A stretch of 15,561 bases of DNA, taken from assembly GCA_026986085.1 (NCBI GenBank), contig JALSPE010000098.1, forward strand, positions 1 through 15,561. The letters are read 5' to 3'. The position numbers were made by a program, and so were the translations under genes. Of the stretch, positions 1 through 6,390 are shown piece by piece (position 1 is the stretch's first letter; every line of letters starts with the position of its first letter). The DNA is from Campylobacteraceae bacterium. GTDB taxonomy: Bacteria; Campylobacterota; Campylobacteria; Campylobacterales; Sulfurovaceae. The notes under the pieces are model-generated. The model saw only the letters and a program-made list of their open reading frames with translations. It was not told where the DNA came from and searched no databases.

Positions 1-249
1 AACAAGCTTTACTTTAAAAGCTCTAGTTTGTTAGCATAATGAAATAATAATTTTTTAGGTGTGAAAGTTAAGATATTTTACTATTTAACCAAGATGAATT
101 GTATATAAGACTTTACACTATATATTTAGATTAATATTCAATTTTTTATTAGAAGTAAGCATGAAGGCTTACCTCTAATAATATTCAAATTAATAGCTAT
201 ATATAAACCGAAGATATAAAATTTTTAATAGAAATTTAGATTAACTAAA
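1..249. other. Intergenic, AT-rich, with weak hairpins
   Basis: No convincing coding frame or tRNA is visible on either strand. Two inverted repeats stand out. One is AGCTTT (5-10) against AAAGCT (17-22) with a 6-base loop. The other is TATTAGA-A-GTAAGC (147-160) against GCTTAC-C-TCTAATA (167-180) with a 6-base loop and a single A/C mismatch. The second lies downstream of the minus-strand gene ending at 250 and could mark its 3' end, but it has no T-run on the correct side. The first 39 bases could be the tail of a plus-strand frame ending in TAA at 37-39; this cannot be decided from so little sequence. Confidence 0.4.
147..180. repeat. Imperfect hairpin downstream of small gene
   Basis: The arms TATTAGA-A-GTAAGC and GCTTAC-C-TCTAATA form a 7+6 bp stem with one mismatch and a 6-base loop. 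It lies about 70 bases past the stop of the minus-strand gene at 250-483. It could be a transcript-end structure, but the T-run expected of an intrinsic terminator is missing on both strands, so the role is open. Confidence 0.4.
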
Positions 250-483
250 TTAATTGCCATACTTCTCTTTTGCCTCTTTTAGAGCATCTATTAAGCCATC
301 TATATTTGCATATGGAATATGGACTTTCCACTCAGGCTCTTTTTCATCTCCATTTAGTGATATTGCAATACTAGCTACATTTTTACTGCCCTTTCCATAT
401 GGTTCAGAAATGTTAGATATACTAATTACACCATCTTTTGTTCCATCCAATTTTAATGTTTTAATAACTTCTGCATTTTTCAT
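250..483 (-). CDS. Uncharacterised small protein (77 aa)
   Basis: I do not recognise the family. The product is a soluble 77-residue protein with no signal peptide or membrane segment. It has an N-terminal beta-rich part, a charged middle with the motifs GSKNVASIAISLNGD (about 32-46) and EWKVHIPY (about 51-58), and a C-terminal helix rich in A, K and E. The alternation of hydrophobic strands followed by a helix suggests one small alpha/beta domain. It is probably real: the ATG is preceded by a strong Shine-Dalgarno (AAGGAG on the minus strand, just upstream of 483) and by a good -10 box at 509-514. It sits downstream of metF on the same strand but appears to have its own promoter. Confidence 0.7.
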   Translation of the reverse strand: MKNAEVIKTLKLDGTKDGVISISNISEPYGKGSKNVASIAISLNGDEKEPEWKVHIPYANIDGLIDALKEAKEKYGN

Positions 484-508
484 TTTTTCTCCTTTTTGTA
501 AGATACAG

Positions 509-514
509 ATTATA
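509..514 (-). promoter_or_regulatory. -10 box for the 77-aa gene
   Basis: On the minus strand this reads TATAAT within ACTATAAT, a good match to the Campylobacterota -10 pattern gnTAnaAT. It lies about 25 bases upstream of the ATG and is followed by a strong ribosome binding site. No clear -35 is visible, which is usual for this group. Confidence 0.5.
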
Positions 515-589
515 GTATATATCTTTTTTATGTTATTGCTTGAAAAATATTACTAATTTACTTTTTAGTTAATATTAAGTGTGTATATA

Positions 590-1516
590 TTACTCACTAT
601 CAACTATTAATTTTTTACATAAATCAAATCTATTATGGGTCATTAGGTGGATTTTAGGATTGATTTTTATAATATTTTTTAGAATAGATAGAGATTGCAT
701 ATATCCCACCTCTTCCTCTTTTTCTTGAGAATCCATTGCTGCTAGATTCATTTCGTCTATTAACTTTTTTGGAACTTTAATTCCTGGAACTTTATCGGCT
801 ATAAAGTTTACAGTTTTTGCTCTAATTGCTGGAAATTGCCCAAATATTAACTCTGCTTCTTTGGATGTCTCTCTTATGCTTTGCTCTTTTGCCTCTTGAA
901 AAATATCTATTAATATTTTAGCATTTTCAATATCGTAAACAGGTTGAGTAATTATAGCTCTAGCTCCATAGTTTAGCTTCTTTAGCATCTTTTTTTGAAG
1001 GCGTTTATAATCTTTGGCATAGGAGTTGCTAACTGCAAATGGATATATAGGTTTAGGTTTGGGATTTAACTCTTTATTTGAGTAATCAACTCCGTTATTT
1101 AAACGATATATTATGCTTAGAAGCAAAGTAGAGTCTCTCTCTAAAACTCCTTTAACCTCGGGTTGGTCGCTAAATTTTGCCGGGTCTCCTGTAAGAGCCA
1201 AGATTAATCTTATATCAAAATCATTTGCCCCAAGTAGGCTAGATTGGAGGGAGAGTTTATTTCTGTCTCTCATACTAACTGTAGATATTACAGGTTTGCC
1301 AAACTTTTGCTGAACCTTTATTGCACTAAGAATAGCAGACATTTTAAGTTTGGCTAGAGGATTATCGGTAACACTAAAGCCATCTATTAAATCTATAATT
1401 TTACTATCTTCTATTTTTTTAACAATACTACTTATAGATGCACCATGTGGAGGAGTAATCTCTACGGTAAAAAATCTCTCATTACTATGTAGCTTTTTAC
1501 AAAATTTGCTAAACAC
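590..1516 (-). CDS. metF: Methylenetetrahydrofolate reductase family (MetF)
   Basis: MetF-type flavoenzyme, expected to interconvert 5,10-methylene- and 5-methyl-tetrahydrofolate in the cytoplasm, feeding methionine synthesis. Motifs typical of the family are visible: FFTVEITPPHG with the catalytic-type Glu at about residue 19, SVTDNPLA (about 48-55), MRDRN (82-86, folate/FAD region), LTGDP (108-112) and ITQPVYD. It resembles the reductase half of the fused homocysteine methyltransferase/MTHFR proteins as well as stand-alone MetF. The open frame extends to 1627 with an ATG, but I chose the GTG at 1516: AAAAGGA lies 5 bases upstream (1522-1528), a -10 box GCTAAAAT is at 1545-1552, and the upstream residues look like non-family sequence. 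This gives 308 aa, the normal length. A divergent promoter region is shared with the toxin-antitoxin genes. Confidence 0.85.
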   Translation of the reverse strand: MFSKFCKKLHSNERFFTVEITPPHGASISSIVKKIEDSKIIDLIDGFSVTDNPLAKLKMSAILSAIKVQQKFGKPVISTVSMRDRNKLSLQSSLLGANDFDIRLILALTGDPAKFSDQPEVKGVLERDSTLLLSIIYRLNNGVDYSNKELNPKPKPIYPFAVSNSYAKDYKRLQKKMLKKLNYGARAIITQPVYDIENAKILIDIFQEAKEQSIRETSKEAELIFGQFPAIRAKTVNFIADKVPGIKVPKKLIDEMNLAAMDSQEKEEEVGYMQSLSILKNIIKINPKIHLMTHNRFDLCKKLIVDSE

Positions 1517-1544
1517 TATTTTCCTTTTGGATTGTTTGGATATA

Positions 1545-1552
1545 ATTTTAGC
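1545..1552 (-). promoter_or_regulatory. -10 box for metF
   Basis: The minus strand reads GCTAAAAT, matching gnTAnaAT. Transcription would begin near 1538, giving a leader of about 22 bases that contains AAAAGGA 5 bases before the GTG at 1516. This placement supports the shorter metF start. Confidence 0.5.
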
Positions 1553-1590
1553 GAAACTTCTGTAAATAATGTATAAAATTAAAAATATGC

Positions 1591-1596
1591 TATAAT
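1591..1596 (+). promoter_or_regulatory. -10 box for the toxin-antitoxin operon
   Basis: TATAAT within GCTATAAT, about 25 bases before the antitoxin ATG and followed by AGGAG at 1610-1614. It is divergent from the metF promoter and only about 40 bases away from it, so the two transcripts start back to back. Confidence 0.55.
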
Positions 1597-1621
1597 TAAA
1601 TAAATATTTAGGAGTCTTAAT

Positions 1622-1816
1622 ATGCAAACTTTTACTATAAATATTAATAATGATAATTTAGCACAAAAGATAAAATGGTTACTTGAAAAGTTTAAAGATG
1701 AGGGGTTGGAGATTATAGAAAAAGAGGATTTAGAAGATTTAAAACTTTTAAAAGCTACAAGAGAAGATGAGACTATATCTTTTGATGAGTATTTAAAAGA
1801 TGAAAATAGAGATTAG
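1622..1816 (+). CDS. Antitoxin of a RelE/ParE-type toxin-antitoxin pair
   Basis: Small acidic protein of 64 residues. The N-terminal part (about 1-35) has short strands followed by an amphipathic helix. The C-terminal half is strongly charged and ends in ETISFDEYLKDENRD, the kind of flexible tail that wraps a RelE-family toxin. Tails of the form 'SFDEYL(K/E)' are common in antitoxins paired with RelE/ParE proteins. The assignment rests mainly on the position: its last 17 bases overlap the start of the toxin gene. The start is supported by AGGAG 7 bases upstream and a -10 box at 1591. Autoregulation by the toxin-antitoxin complex would be expected for the type but no operator is evident. Confidence 0.75.
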   Translation: MQTFTININNDNLAQKIKWLLEKFKDEGLEIIEKEDLEDLKLLKATREDETISFDEYLKDENRD

Positions 1817-2048
1817 AAAACAAGCTATAAAAGATTTAAAGAGTATATCTGAACCTTTTAAAAGCACATTGTATAATAAAATATTAAGATTAAAAGATTT
1901 TCCTAATGTTCCAAATATAAAAAGATTAACCAATTTTGAACCTGCATATAGATTGAGAGTAGGAGATTACAGAGTTTTATTTGATGTAGTTGATGATATT
2001 GTAGTAATAGGTAGAGTTTTGCATAGGAAAAAGAGTTATACTTCATAA
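1800..2048 (+). CDS. RelE/ParE-family toxin
   Basis: An 82-residue basic protein of the RelE/ParE superfamily, expected to be a ribosome-dependent mRNA endonuclease or, less likely, a gyrase poison. The C-terminal half carries the family signature: a strand pair with YRLRVGDYRVLFDV (about 50-63) and then VVIGRVLHRKKSY (about 68-80). The arginine-rich strand and the final His-Arg-Lys-Lys-Tyr are where RelE-type catalytic residues lie. The N-terminal helix hairpin (about 8-35) is also typical. It overlaps the antitoxin by 17 bases and is followed after 14 bases by the HrgA-like gene. It appears full length. RelE versus ParE activity cannot be settled from the sequence. Confidence 0.85.
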   Translation: MKIEIRKQAIKDLKSISEPFKSTLYNKILRLKDFPNVPNIKRLTNFEPAYRLRVGDYRVLFDVVDDIVVIGRVLHRKKSYTS

Positions 2049-2062
2049 GTAGGATAAATAAA

Positions 2063-3028
2063 ATGACAATAAAAGAAGCTATTTTAAAAAGTTTAGAATA
2101 TATAAAAGAACCATCTGACACTGATATAATTTATAATCATATTGTTGAAAAAAGATATTATGAATTTACAAAAGGAAGAACACCAAAAAAGACAATCTCT
2201 GCTCAACTTGGAGATTTTATTAGAAATGATGACCAAAGAGTTAAAAGAATAAAAGGGGATGGAGGAAAGTATTTATATTATTTGTCAAAATATGAAGAAG
2301 ATTTAAATATTGAACATATTACAACACGAAATTATGATAATATTTCTAATCTAAATAAAACAACTTATACAGAGCGTTCATTACACAAGCTTCTTAGTAG
2401 CTACCTTATGAATAAAAGAATTCATACAAAAACCATTTTACATGAAGAGTCAAAAAATTCTAAAGATGAATATCAAAAATGGATTCATCCAGATATGATA
2501 GGTGTTGAATTTTTAAAATTAAAATCTAATGTAAATAAACGGTTTATGAAAGTTGTAAACAAAGTTAATACATTTAAATTAACTTCTTATGAAATTAAAA
2601 AAGAGATAAAGACTGATTATGATTTAAAAAAATATTATTTTCAAGCTGTATCAAATTCAAGTTGGGCAAATTATGGATATTTAGTTGCTTTTGAAATTAA
2701 CGATAATTTAAAAGAAGAGATGCATAGATTAAATGAATCATTTGGAATAGGAATTATTGAGTTAAAGTCTAAGCCTTTTGAAAGTAAAATTTTATATCAA
2801 TCAAAATTTAACGAGCTAGATTTTAAAACCATAGATAAATTATGTAATGTTAATGAAAAATTTGGAAAATTCATTGAAATTATAGAAAGGTTATTAACAA
2901 TAGATGATAGAAATTATAGTTCATTAGAATATGAATTAGTGGATTTTTGTGATGATTATTTGCAAAACGATACAGAAATAGAAAATTATTGCAAGAAAAA
3001 TAACATACCGATAGAGAATAACGAGTAA
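2063..3028 (+). CDS. hrgA: HrgA-like HARE-HTH protein with candidate nuclease core
   Basis: Resembles HrgA of Helicobacter pylori (COG2958), known as the gene that replaces the hpyIIIR restriction endonuclease in some strains; its biochemical activity is not established as far as I know. Residues 1-75 form a HARE-HTH (HB1/ASXL/restriction endonuclease HTH) domain: an 'EAILKSLEYI' helix, 'TISAQLGDFIR' and a closing 'YYL'. Residues about 100-250 look like a PD-(D/E)xK fold: E104 on the first helix, HPDMIGV (D144), YEIKKE (E177, K179), then FQAVSNSSWANYGYLV (Q194) as the following helix and strand. The C-terminal 70 residues are helical and acidic. AGGA at 2051-2054 precedes the ATG. Composition is strikingly AT-rich: two sampled 60-base stretches contain 12 and 9 G+C. 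This suggests transfer. No methyltransferase lies nearby. It may be co-transcribed with the toxin-antitoxin pair. Confidence 0.75.
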   Translation: MTIKEAILKSLEYIKEPSDTDIIYNHIVEKRYYEFTKGRTPKKTISAQLGDFIRNDDQRVKRIKGDGGKYLYYLSKYEEDLNIEHITTRNYDNISNLNKTTYTERSLHKLLSSYLMNKRIHTKTILHEESKNSKDEYQKWIHPDMIGVEFLKLKSNVNKRFMKVVNKVNTFKLTSYEIKKEIKTDYDLKKYYFQAVSNSSWANYGYLVAFEINDNLKEEMHRLNESFGIGIIELKSKPFESKILYQSKFNELDFKTIDKLCNVNEKFGKFIEIIERLLTIDDRNYSSLEYELVDFCDDYLQNDTEIENYCKKNNIPIENNE

Positions 3029-3111
3029 ATGATATATAAACAATAATATATTTTAAATATCAGCTTTAAGCATTTCGCTTTTTGCTTTAAACTTAATAAA
3101 TAAGGAATTTA

Positions 3112-3744
3112 ATGAAATTAGCAGTATTTGATTTTGACTCAACTTTGATGGATGGGGAGACTATTGATTTTTTGGCACAAGAGCTTGGGTTTGAGGATGA
3201 GGTGGCTTCTATTACCGAAAGGGCTATGGCTGGGGAGCTTGATTTTTTTGACTCTTTGGTTGAGAGGGTTGCTCTTTTAAAGGGGCTTAGTGAGGATAAG
3301 GTTAATGAGATTTGTGCTAATTTGCCTTTGATGCCTGGGGCCAAAGAGGCTGTGCAGGGCTTAAAAGATATGGGTTTTAGAGTTGTTTGTTTTAGTGGTG
3401 GTTTTAGAAATGCAACAGAGCCTCTTGGTAAAGAGCTTGGGATTGATGCAGATTTTTCCAACTATCTTCACGCTAAAGATGGAATACTCACTGGGCTTGT
3501 TGGTGGTGAGATGATGTTTAGCGACTCTAAGGGTAAGATGATTGAGAGGCTTCAAGGACTTTTGGGTGTATCTAAAGAGAAGAGTATTGTTATTGGGGAT
3601 GGGGCTAATGATCTCTCTATGTTTAAGTATGCAGGTGTAAGTGTGGCATTTTGTGCAAAACCTATATTAAAAGAAGCCGCAACGGATATTGTGGACAAGA
3701 AAGATTTAAGAGAAGTTATTAAAATTGCCAAAAGAATAGATTAG
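3112..3744 (+). CDS. serB: Phosphoserine phosphatase SerB
   Basis: HAD-superfamily phosphatase that hydrolyses O-phosphoserine to serine, the last step of serine synthesis. Motif I is DFDSTL (7-12), with nucleophile Asp7 and acid Asp9, and the nearby Glu16 corresponds to the substrate-contacting Glu of the short archaeal/bacterial SerB form. Motif II is SGG (95-97), the motif III lysine lies around 140-142, and motif IV is GDGANDLSM (162-170), supplying Mg2+ ligands. At 210 aa it is the compact form without an N-terminal ACT domain. AAGGA at 3102-3106 supports the ATG. The next gene starts within its stop codon (TAGTG), implying translational coupling. A sampled 60-base stretch has 23 G+C, far richer than the preceding islet. 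Confidence 0.93.
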   Translation: MKLAVFDFDSTLMDGETIDFLAQELGFEDEVASITERAMAGELDFFDSLVERVALLKGLSEDKVNEICANLPLMPGAKEAVQGLKDMGFRVVCFSGGFRNATEPLGKELGIDADFSNYLHAKDGILTGLVGGEMMFSDSKGKMIERLQGLLGVSKEKSIVIGDGANDLSMFKYAGVSVAFCAKPILKEAATDIVDKKDLREVIKIAKRID

Positions 3745-5492
3745 TGAATTGTAGAATAAAGTCCCTGTTTAAAGATATTTTAAACTATAAAAGAGAGTTG
3801 ATAATTGGTAATTTATTTGCTCTTTTATCTACTATTGTTACAGTTACAATTCCTCTGTTTATTCCTGTTTTAATAGATGAGTTACTTTTGCATAAAGAGC
3901 CAAAGCTTACAGCTTTTGTTGCATCTATTTTTGGTGAAATGAGTTTGGTGGGGTATGTGATATTTTTTCTATTTTTAACTATCCTATTTAGATATTTAGG
4001 TGTTGTATTTGCTACAAAACAGGTTAAGATGTTGCTTATTGTGTCAAAAGATATCTCTTATAAATTGCGAGAGAGAGCAGTAGAGCATATTAAAAGAGTA
4101 TCTCTTAAAGAGTATGAACGCTTTAGCCCTGGTGCAATTACTTCTAAGATGGTTACAGATATCTCTACAATAGATCAATTTATTGGTGTTACTGTAGGCA
4201 AGTTGATAATTTCGATACTCATTTTAATATTTACCTCTGTAATTTTACTTTTGATTAATTGGAAGTTAGCACTTTTTATCTTAATTACAAACCCTATAGT
4301 TGTATTTTTTACAGCAAAATTGGCAAGAAGGGTTGGGAGATTAAAGAGAGAAGAGAATATGGCAACAGAGAAGTTTCAGGAGAGTTTAAATGACTCTTTG
4401 GAGCTATTTATACAGATAAAAGCTGCAAATAAAGAGGGTTACTTTTTTAATAAAATCAAAGATAGAGCAAAAGAGCTTAAAGAGAAATCGATAGAGTTTA
4501 GTTACCGCAGTGATAAAGCTATGAGAGTTTCATTTTTTACATTTTTAAGTGGTTATGAGGTTTTTCGTTCTGTTAGTATTTTAGCAGTTGCCTATAGTGA
4601 TTTAACGATTGGTTTTATGCTTGCAATTTTTGGATATTTGTGGATTATGATGACTCCAACACAAGATGTTATTAATTTTCAATATGCACTATTTAATGCA
4701 AAATCTGCTTGTAGCAGGGTTGATGAGGTATTTAAATTAGAGCAAGAGAGAGTGGTAGAAAATAGTATTAATCCATTTGATAAAAAGTTGGAGATAGAGT
4801 TTAGAGATTTAAATTTTGGTTATGATAGGGAGCCTATTTTAAAGGGTGTTTCTTTTAAAATTGAGCCTTTGAGCAAAGTGGCAATAGTTGGTCCTAGCGG
4901 GAGTGGAAAAAGCACATTAGCAAATTTAATTGCAGGATTTTATGAGCCTAGTAGTGGAGATATTTTATATAACAGTGTTAGTTATAAATATGTAAAACCT
5001 AGCTTAATTAGAGAAAATATATACTTAATATTGCAACATCCTAAACTATTTAATGATACAATGCGTTTTAATTTAACTCTTGGAAAAGATTACACTAAAG
5101 AGGAGATAGATAGAGCTATTAAAATAGCACAGTTAGATGATGTGATTAAGAGGCTTCAAAGTGGCTTAGATAGTGTAATTGGAAAAGATGGAGTTAAGTT
5201 AAGTGGAGGGCAGAGACAAAGAGTTGCAATAGCAAGAATGGTTTTGGCAAACCCTACTTGTGTAATTTTTGATGAATCTACTTCTGCTTTGGATATTCAT
5301 ACAGAGGTGAATCTATTTAAAGATTTAAAAGAGTTTTTAAAAGATAAGACAGTTATAACAATAGCCCATAGATTATCTACAATTGAGAGTAGTGATTATA
5401 TTTTTGTCTTAGAAGATGGAAAATTAGTAGATAGTGGTAGTGCAGAAGATTTAATTACAAAGAAGAGTGGCTATTTTACAAATATGGTTTAA
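3744..5492 (+). CDS. MsbA-like ABC exporter (fused TMD-NBD)
   Basis: A 582-residue half-transporter that should dimerise in the inner membrane and export a lipid, peptide or drug. Hydrophobic segments lie at about 18-45, 65-92, 148-195 (two passes) and 258-305 (two passes), giving the usual six helices. The nucleotide-binding domain covers about 345-582: Walker A GPSGSGKST from residue 383, Q-loop in 'LQHPKLF', signature LSGGQ at 486-490, Walker B VIFDE with D510-E511, D-loop SALD and H-loop in 'AHRLST'. All catalytic positions look intact. The GTG start overlaps the serB stop by one base with only a weak ribosome site, so it is probably translated by coupling. The partner uppP 12 bases downstream hints at an envelope-lipid role, but this is inference and the substrate is unknown. 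Confidence 0.88.
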   Translation: MNCRIKSLFKDILNYKRELIIGNLFALLSTIVTVTIPLFIPVLIDELLLHKEPKLTAFVASIFGEMSLVGYVIFFLFLTILFRYLGVVFATKQVKMLLIVSKDISYKLRERAVEHIKRVSLKEYERFSPGAITSKMVTDISTIDQFIGVTVGKLIISILILIFTSVILLLINWKLALFILITNPIVVFFTAKLARRVGRLKREENMATEKFQESLNDSLELFIQIKAANKEGYFFNKIKDRAKELKEKSIEFSYRSDKAMRVSFFTFLSGYEVFRSVSILAVAYSDLTIGFMLAIFGYLWIMMTPTQDVINFQYALFNAKSACSRVDEVFKLEQERVVENSINPFDKKLEIEFRDLNFGYDREPILKGVSFKIEPLSKVAIVGPSGSGKSTLANLIAGFYEPSSGDILYNSVSYKYVKPSLIRENIYLILQHPKLFNDTMRFNLTLGKDYTKEEIDRAIKIAQLDDVIKRLQSGLDSVIGKDGVKLSGGQRQRVAIARMVLANPTCVIFDESTSALDIHTEVNLFKDLKEFLKDKTVITIAHRLSTIESSDYIFVLEDGKLVDSGSAEDLITKKSGYFTNMV

Positions 5493-5504
5493 TAAAGGGA
5501 AATG

Positions 5505-6275
5505 ATGGATATTGTTCAATCGATAATTATTGGTGTAGTAGAGGGAGTTACAGAGTTTTTGCCAATCTCTTCTACTGGGCATATGATTGTTGTTTCTGAC
5601 ATGATGGGTTTAAAGCAGACAGTTGCACTCAAGGCATTTGAAGTAATTATTCAATTTGCTGCAATTTTGGCTGTTATGTTGGTTTATAGAGATAAGATTA
5701 CTCTAAAAGAGGTAGAGCTTTGGAAAAAAGTTTTAGTTGCTTTTGTTCCCTTATTGATAGTTGGTTTCCTATTGAAAGATTTTGTAAAAGAGTTATTCGA
5801 TCCAAAACTTGTTGCGATAATGTTTATTGTAGGAGGTGTCGCCTTTTTGATTATAGAGTATTTTTATGATGAAAAAAAGGTTAGAGTTAAGAGTGTAGAG
5901 GAGTTTAGCTATAAAGATGCCTTTTTAACAGGGCTTTTTCAGCTTTTATCGCTAATTCCAGGAACTAGTAGAGCTGGTTCTACAATAGCTGGTGATTTGA
6001 TAATTGGCATTAGCAGAAAAGCAGCAGCTGAGTTTTCATTTCTTTTGGCAATTCCAGTAATGGGAGCTGTGAGTGCATATGATTTGCTAAAGCATTATAA
6101 AGATTTAATGCAAGGTGATTTGCTTGCGTATGGTGTAGGTTTTGTAACTGCATTTGTTGTTGCATATATTACTATAAAGCTTTTTTTGAGTTTTATATCT
6201 AAGTTTAGTTTTGTTCCATTTGGTATATATAGAATTGCCTTTGGAGTATTTTTGTTATATTATATTATACAGTAG
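5505..6275 (+). CDS. uppP: Undecaprenyl-diphosphatase UppP (BacA)
   Basis: Integral membrane phosphatase that removes one phosphate from undecaprenyl diphosphate to regenerate the lipid carrier for peptidoglycan and other surface polymers; overproduction in other bacteria gives bacitracin resistance. Signature motifs are present: EGVTEFLPISSTGH (residues 13-26, with the catalytic-type Glu13, Glu17 and His26) and PGTSRAG (152-158, with Arg156). Seven to eight hydrophobic segments span the protein, and at 256 aa it is normal length. Two ATGs lie in tandem (5502 and 5505). I chose 5505 because AAAGGGA ends at 5500 and family members start MDI; the first would add one Met. It follows the ABC exporter after 12 bases in the same operon. 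Confidence 0.93.
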   Translation: MDIVQSIIIGVVEGVTEFLPISSTGHMIVVSDMMGLKQTVALKAFEVIIQFAAILAVMLVYRDKITLKEVELWKKVLVAFVPLLIVGFLLKDFVKELFDPKLVAIMFIVGGVAFLIIEYFYDEKKVRVKSVEEFSYKDAFLTGLFQLLSLIPGTSRAGSTIAGDLIIGISRKAAAEFSFLLAIPVMGAVSAYDLLKHYKDLMQGDLLAYGVGFVTAFVVAYITIKLFLSFISKFSFVPFGIYRIAFGVFLLYYIIQ

Positions 6276-6282
6276 GTTTTAG

Positions 6283-6344
6283 AAAAGTAGTGTTTGAGTT
6301 TAGGGTGTTTACAAATAGAGATAGATTCAAAGAGAACTACTTTT
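6283..6344 (+). repeat. Long inverted repeat between uppP and the helicase gene
   Basis: AAAAGTAGT at 6283-6291 is the exact reverse complement of ACTACTTTT at 6336-6344. Just inside, TTTGA pairs with TCAAA, so the stem could extend with a small bulge and leave a loop of about 30 bases. It starts 8 bases after the uppP stop and ends about 46 bases before the helicase GTG. It could be a terminator for serB-ABC-uppP, since its 3' arm ends in TTTT, or a structured leader controlling the helicase. Confidence 0.45.
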
Positions 6345-6390
6345 GTGAATTTTATTGAAAATATAAGAATATTTATAGGAGATAATTTAA

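Noticed and set aside
254..556. Open frame of 100 codons on the plus strand
   Set aside because: It is the antisense shadow of the 77-aa minus-strand gene, which has a strong ribosome site and promoter; the shadow product has biased, non-protein-like composition.
1903..2121. Minus-strand open frame across the toxin gene
   Set aside because: It lies opposite the RelE-type toxin and the start of the HrgA-like gene, both with recognisable domains; no ribosome site is seen.
3066..3092. Possible terminator between hrgA and serB (TTTAAGC with GCTTTAAA)
   Set aside because: Pairing needs a bulged T, the stem is AT-rich, and the sequence reads equally well as a direct repeat of GCTTTAA; too weak to list.
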